Assembly: GCF_025060375.1 (NCBI RefSeq)
Contig: NZ_JANXCG010000021.1
Location: forward strand, 1-54,707
DNA length: 54,707 nt
Direction: 5' to 3'
From: Meiothermus sp.
GTDB lineage: Bacteria > Deinococcota > Deinococci > Deinococcales > Thermaceae
The position numbers and the translations under genes are program-made. Positions 52,195 to 54,707 of this stretch are shown piece after piece (within the stretch, counting starts at the first letter, position 1; the number at the start of each line of letters is the position of its first letter). The notes beneath the pieces are model-generated. The model ran no database searches. It was not told where the DNA came from and worked only from the letters and a program-made list of their open reading frames with translations.

Positions 52195-53423
52195 CCTATG
52201 GCTGTCGTTTCTAGAAGCCTAAGCCGCCGACCGGCATAGAGGGCCCAGGCATAGCAGACCGCCGCTACCAGCATCGGGCCTGCGTAACCCACCCGGTCGG
52301 CCAGGAGCCCCCCCAGCACCGGGGAGAAGGAGAGCAGCCCCACGATGGTGTTGGAAAGACCAATATACGAGCTGCGCGCCTCGGTGGGGGCCAGGTTGAC
52401 CAGGTAGGTGGCTGTGCCCACCCCGATGGCCGATAGGTAAACCCCCTGCAAGGCAAACACCAGCCAGAAGGACGGGGCGGGCAGCATCAGGGCCAGCAAA
52501 GGGGTCAGGGCACCCAGGGCTGCGCCTGTGAGGATTAGGCTCCGGGAGCCGAAGCGCCGGGAGAGGCGCACCCAAAACAGGTTGGAAAGCACCGAGGCCA
52601 GGGTGTAGACCATCAGGTAGATACCCACCTCCCCCTTGTGGCCCAGGTTGCGCACCGCATAGGCGGCGTAGAAAGGCTCTACCATGCTGGCAACTGCCAA
52701 AAGGACTCGCACCCGCAGAAAGCGGCGGAAGTAAAAGTCGCGAAAGGGTAGGGTCAGGGAAAGCCGTTCGCTCCGGAATTCCCTGTCCGGCGGCTCGTCG
52801 ATTTGGCCGAACAGGTGCCATCCGTAGGCGAAGGCCAGGGTGCCCAGGGTAAAGAGGATGGCGTAGGGATAGGGGAAGGGTAGGGGCAGCTCGAGCACCT
52901 GCCGCACCAGCAGACCGGCCAGGAAGGCCAGTGCCCCGCCGACCAGGTTGCGCATGGAAAAGAGGGCTGCCCGTCGCTCCATGGGGATGGTTTTGGCGAT
53001 GGTTTCCCAAAAGGGTAGGCTGGAAAAGCCGGTGAAGAGGCCGTTTAGGCCAAGCCCCACCACAAAAACCCAAAGCAGAAGGTCGGGCCGATTGCCCAGT
53101 AAGAAACCTCCTATGGCCACCAGGGCCAGGCTGGCCACCCGCAGGGTGGCCATTCGCCGGTAGAGCACCACTTTCACGGGCAGCCGGGCCACGTAGGGGG
53201 CCAGAAAAACCTGTGGAACCATGGAACCTGCGGTGAGCAAAGCCGGCAACAGCCCCACCACCCAGTTAGCTGCCCCCAGTTTGGCTGCAAACGAGGCCAG
53301 CACAATGGAGCCGTTGAAAAAGGCGTCGCCAAGCAGCACCAGCCAGCCATTGAGCATCGCCAGACGGTAGCTTTTGTCGCGAAGGTCTAGAATACCGGGC
53401 GTGTCGGTTTTGCTCGTTCCCAC
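52182..53423 (-). CDS. MFS transporter, unknown substrate
   Basis: 413 residues with about 12 TM helices. [21 protein letters not shown] near residue 117, [21 protein letters not shown] near 152 and the C-terminal half with [23 protein letters not shown] near 340 are MFS-like, while motif A is weak ([16 protein letters not shown]). Substrate unknown. The GTG at 53423 lies inside the next, divergent, gene's start region; an ATG at residue 23 is an alternative but would lose the N-terminal cytosolic segment before TM1. Confidence 0.82.
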   Translation of the reverse strand: MGTSKTDTPGILDLRDKSYRLAMLNGWLVLLGDAFFNGSIVLASFAAKLGAANWVVGLLPALLTAGSMVPQVFLAPYVARLPVKVVLYRRMATLRVASLALVAIGGFLLGNRPDLLLWVFVVGLGLNGLFTGFSSLPFWETIAKTIPMERRAALFSMRNLVGGALAFLAGLLVRQVLELPLPFPYPYAILFTLGTLAFAYGWHLFGQIDEPPDREFRSERLSLTLPFRDFYFRRFLRVRVLLAVASMVEPFYAAYAVRNLGHKGEVGIYLMVYTLASVLSNLFWVRLSRRFGSRSLILTGAALGALTPLLALMLPAPSFWLVFALQGVYLSAIGVGTATYLVNLAPTEARSSYIGLSNTIVGLLSFSPVLGGLLADRVGYAGPMLVAAVCYAWALYAGRRLRLLETTAIGQTP

Positions 53424-54384
53424 CCTGGGCCCCTTTCACATCCTGCACCCGCGCTACAATGGGGTGACCGTCTTAGAGTTGACGCGGCTTTATCAGCCCG
53501 AAACCCTGTACCTGGCTTCCTACAGCTCGCAAGAGCTGGGCGCGCAGCGCTGGCGCGACCAGAACGAGCTTTCATTCTTTCACGTCTTGCCCTGGGCGGA
53601 AAGGGTAGGCCTGCCCGTGGTGGCCTTGGATGAGGCTGAGCACCTACGCCGTCAGGCCTTGGAGTTCCGCCAAGCCCTGGAGCAGTACCCGCGCGGCCAG
53701 GAGTTTTTGCGGCGGGCCTCTCCCCTAGAGGAGGCCTTGCGAGCGCTCCTCACCGAACCGATGACCCCGGAGCGGTTGGCCCAGGGGGGCACCATAGAGG
53801 CTTTGCGGGCCCACCACCAGGGGTATGTGGAGCTTTTTGGGGAGGGGCCTGCCACTGGCTTTCGGTCGCTCAGGATGCGCGAGGTAGCCAAGCGCATCCC
53901 GCTCCGTGGGGAGAGATCGGTGGTGCTGGTGGACGTCCTGGACTACCCCCTGCTGGTGGAGGCCTTACCGGAGGGCTCGTACCGCTTTCCCCAGGCCCAC
54001 ACCCCTACGGAGCTCGAGCGCTGGCGCAGCCTGCTGGACCGGGCTTGGCGGCTTAGCGAATCGGACGACTGGGGCCTTTTGCTGGAAGGGCTTCAGGCGG
54101 TGAGGGAGCCTGAGGCGCTCTACTGCGCAGCCCAGATTTACCTGGCGGCGGGTCAACTGGAGGACGCCTTTACCCTCCTGGAGGAGCTCCTGCACACAGA
54201 TTTCAACCACCCGGCCTACCTACCGGGCTACGCCTTGGCCCGCTACGGCCAGCTTGCCGACGCCCTGGGCCAGCGCGAGCGAGCTTTGCGAGCCTACCAA
54301 GCGGTGCTCGGGCTTTCCTGGGCGCCTGCGGAGGCTCGGGAGATTGCCCTGGCCGGCCAGCGAAGCCCTTTCAGGCTGGGGTAG
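53401..54384 (+). CDS. Unknown protein, weak TraB/ChaN-like front and TPR-like back
   Basis: 327 residues. I do not recognise the family with certainty. The first 200 residues ([20 protein letters not shown], then EARLYQPETLYLAS-type strand, and later FRSLRMREVAKRI followed by VVLVDVLDYPLL) recall the TraB/PrgY/ChaN pattern of an early His and a later Arg-helix-strand. The last 110 residues are helical repeats resembling TPR (EALYCAAQIYLAAGQLEDAF, YALARYGQLADALGQRERAL). GTG 53401 is 7 bases after a TAGAAT box. Divergent from and overlapping the start of the MFS gene. Confidence 0.65.
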   Translation: MSVLLVPTLGPFHILHPRYNGVTVLELTRLYQPETLYLASYSSQELGAQRWRDQNELSFFHVLPWAERVGLPVVALDEAEHLRRQALEFRQALEQYPRGQEFLRRASPLEEALRALLTEPMTPERLAQGGTIEALRAHHQGYVELFGEGPATGFRSLRMREVAKRIPLRGERSVVLVDVLDYPLLVEALPEGSYRFPQAHTPTELERWRSLLDRAWRLSESDDWGLLLEGLQAVREPEALYCAAQIYLAAGQLEDAFTLLEELLHTDFNHPAYLPGYALARYGQLADALGQRERALRAYQAVLGLSWAPAEAREIALAGQRSPFRLG

Positions 54385-54389
54385 GCCGC

Positions 54390-54707
54390 TCAGGCCAGCT
54401 TACGCAGCAGCCGGGGTGGCCAGAAGCCCAAAAGCCGCATCTGTCCTGGTCTGGGGTGGCCCTCCAGGTGGGCCACCCCCCCCTTCTTGAAGGGAAAGGC
54501 ATCCCCCTGGGGGCTTCCAACCAGCAGCCAGGCGCACAGGCTGCCCAGCCAGGGCTCGTGCCCCACCAGGGCCACCGAGGAGCCTTCCAGCTCCTCGAGC
54601 AGGGCTTCGCCCGGTGGTTCGGCCAGGTGGGGGGTAACCCGGGTTTGGCCCTTCTCCAGCAGGGGGATCAGCAGCTCAGCGGTCTGCACCGCCCGCAGCT
54701 TGGGGCT
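54390..54707 (-). CDS. SixA-type phosphohistidine phosphatase (5' end cut by window edge)
   Basis: C-terminal 105 residues of a histidine phosphatase superfamily member. The segment SPKLRAVQTAELL matches the SPLxRAxQTA block of SixA, and VALVGHEPWLGSL holds the second catalytic His in GHEP. The N-terminal RHG motif is beyond the right edge. SixA removes phosphate from phosphohistidine. The gene ends 5 bases from the converging unknown gene. Confidence 0.85.
   Translation of the reverse strand, partial: SPKLRAVQTAELLIPLLEKGQTRVTPHLAEPPGEALLEELEGSSVALVGHEPWLGSLCAWLLVGSPQGDAFPFKKGGVAHLEGHPRPGQMRLLGFWPPRLLRKLA

Overview
The window comes from a G+C-rich bacterium of the Deinococcota, most probably the Thermaceae and closest in flavour to Meiothermus (genus-level call is inference). 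Reasons: a DdrA/Rad52-like repair gene, an MglB-MglA pair of the Thermus type, a ClpB whose 854-residue length is typical of Thermus, a Taq-type M32 carboxypeptidase, a YpdA-type bacillithiol-system reductase, and many promoters whose -10 box lies only 5-9 bases before the start codon (leaderless mRNAs). No rRNA, insertion sequence, prophage or CRISPR array is visible. Coding density is very high; the longest stretch without a gene is about 212 bases (42446-42657) and it holds the glcD promoter.

Layout. 1-2300: a divergent MFS exporter/MarR pair with two matching palindromic operators, then the YpdA-like reductase. 2329-5113: tRNA-Ser(CGA), a TilS-TadA fusion and truD, a block about tRNA decoding. 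5150-6248: mglB-mglA. 6266-10622: an exported protein, gcvT-gcvH, moxR and tsaD. 10612-14032: a minus-strand SmtB/ArsR - zinc/cadmium P-type ATPase - exported protein operon. 14113-16936: MarR plus a 14-TM drug exporter carrying a large repeat/coiled-coil insertion before its last TM helix. 16970-19159: ddrA - metallophosphoesterase - rsmA. 19262-23847: PfkB kinase, dNTPase, lipoprotein, ruvB and a DUF4388/degenerate-receiver protein. 23855-27481: a heat-shock block, clpB-trx and hsp20, both behind promoters with the same HspR-type (HAIR-like) operator built around the -35 box. 27504-31940: rhomboid, ftsE, hpf, argJ and two cell-envelope proteins.

31954-36624 is a minus-strand manganese/iron-type ABC uptake operon led by its own DtxR/MntR regulator; both permeases end in winged-helix-like domains. 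36629-42495 holds glycolate oxidase glcD-glcE-glcF, a small lipoprotein and a MOFRL glycerate kinase, i.e. glycolate to glycerate metabolism. 42658-45024 is an rRNA/tRNA methyltransferase of the TrmJ type followed by an orphan NarL-class histidine kinase. 45086-50636 is an alpha-glucoside uptake operon (binding protein, two permeases, GH31 alpha-glucosidase) without its own ATPase. The end carries a Taq carboxypeptidase, an MFS protein, a TraB-like/TPR-like unknown and a truncated SixA phosphatase.

Most notable candidates for something undescribed: the exporter with the periplasmic insertion (14579-16936), the metal permeases with C-terminal winged helices (31954-34135), the shared heat-shock operator that doubles as a -35 box (23855 and 26973), and a strong excess of the hexamer CTCGAG over the whole window.
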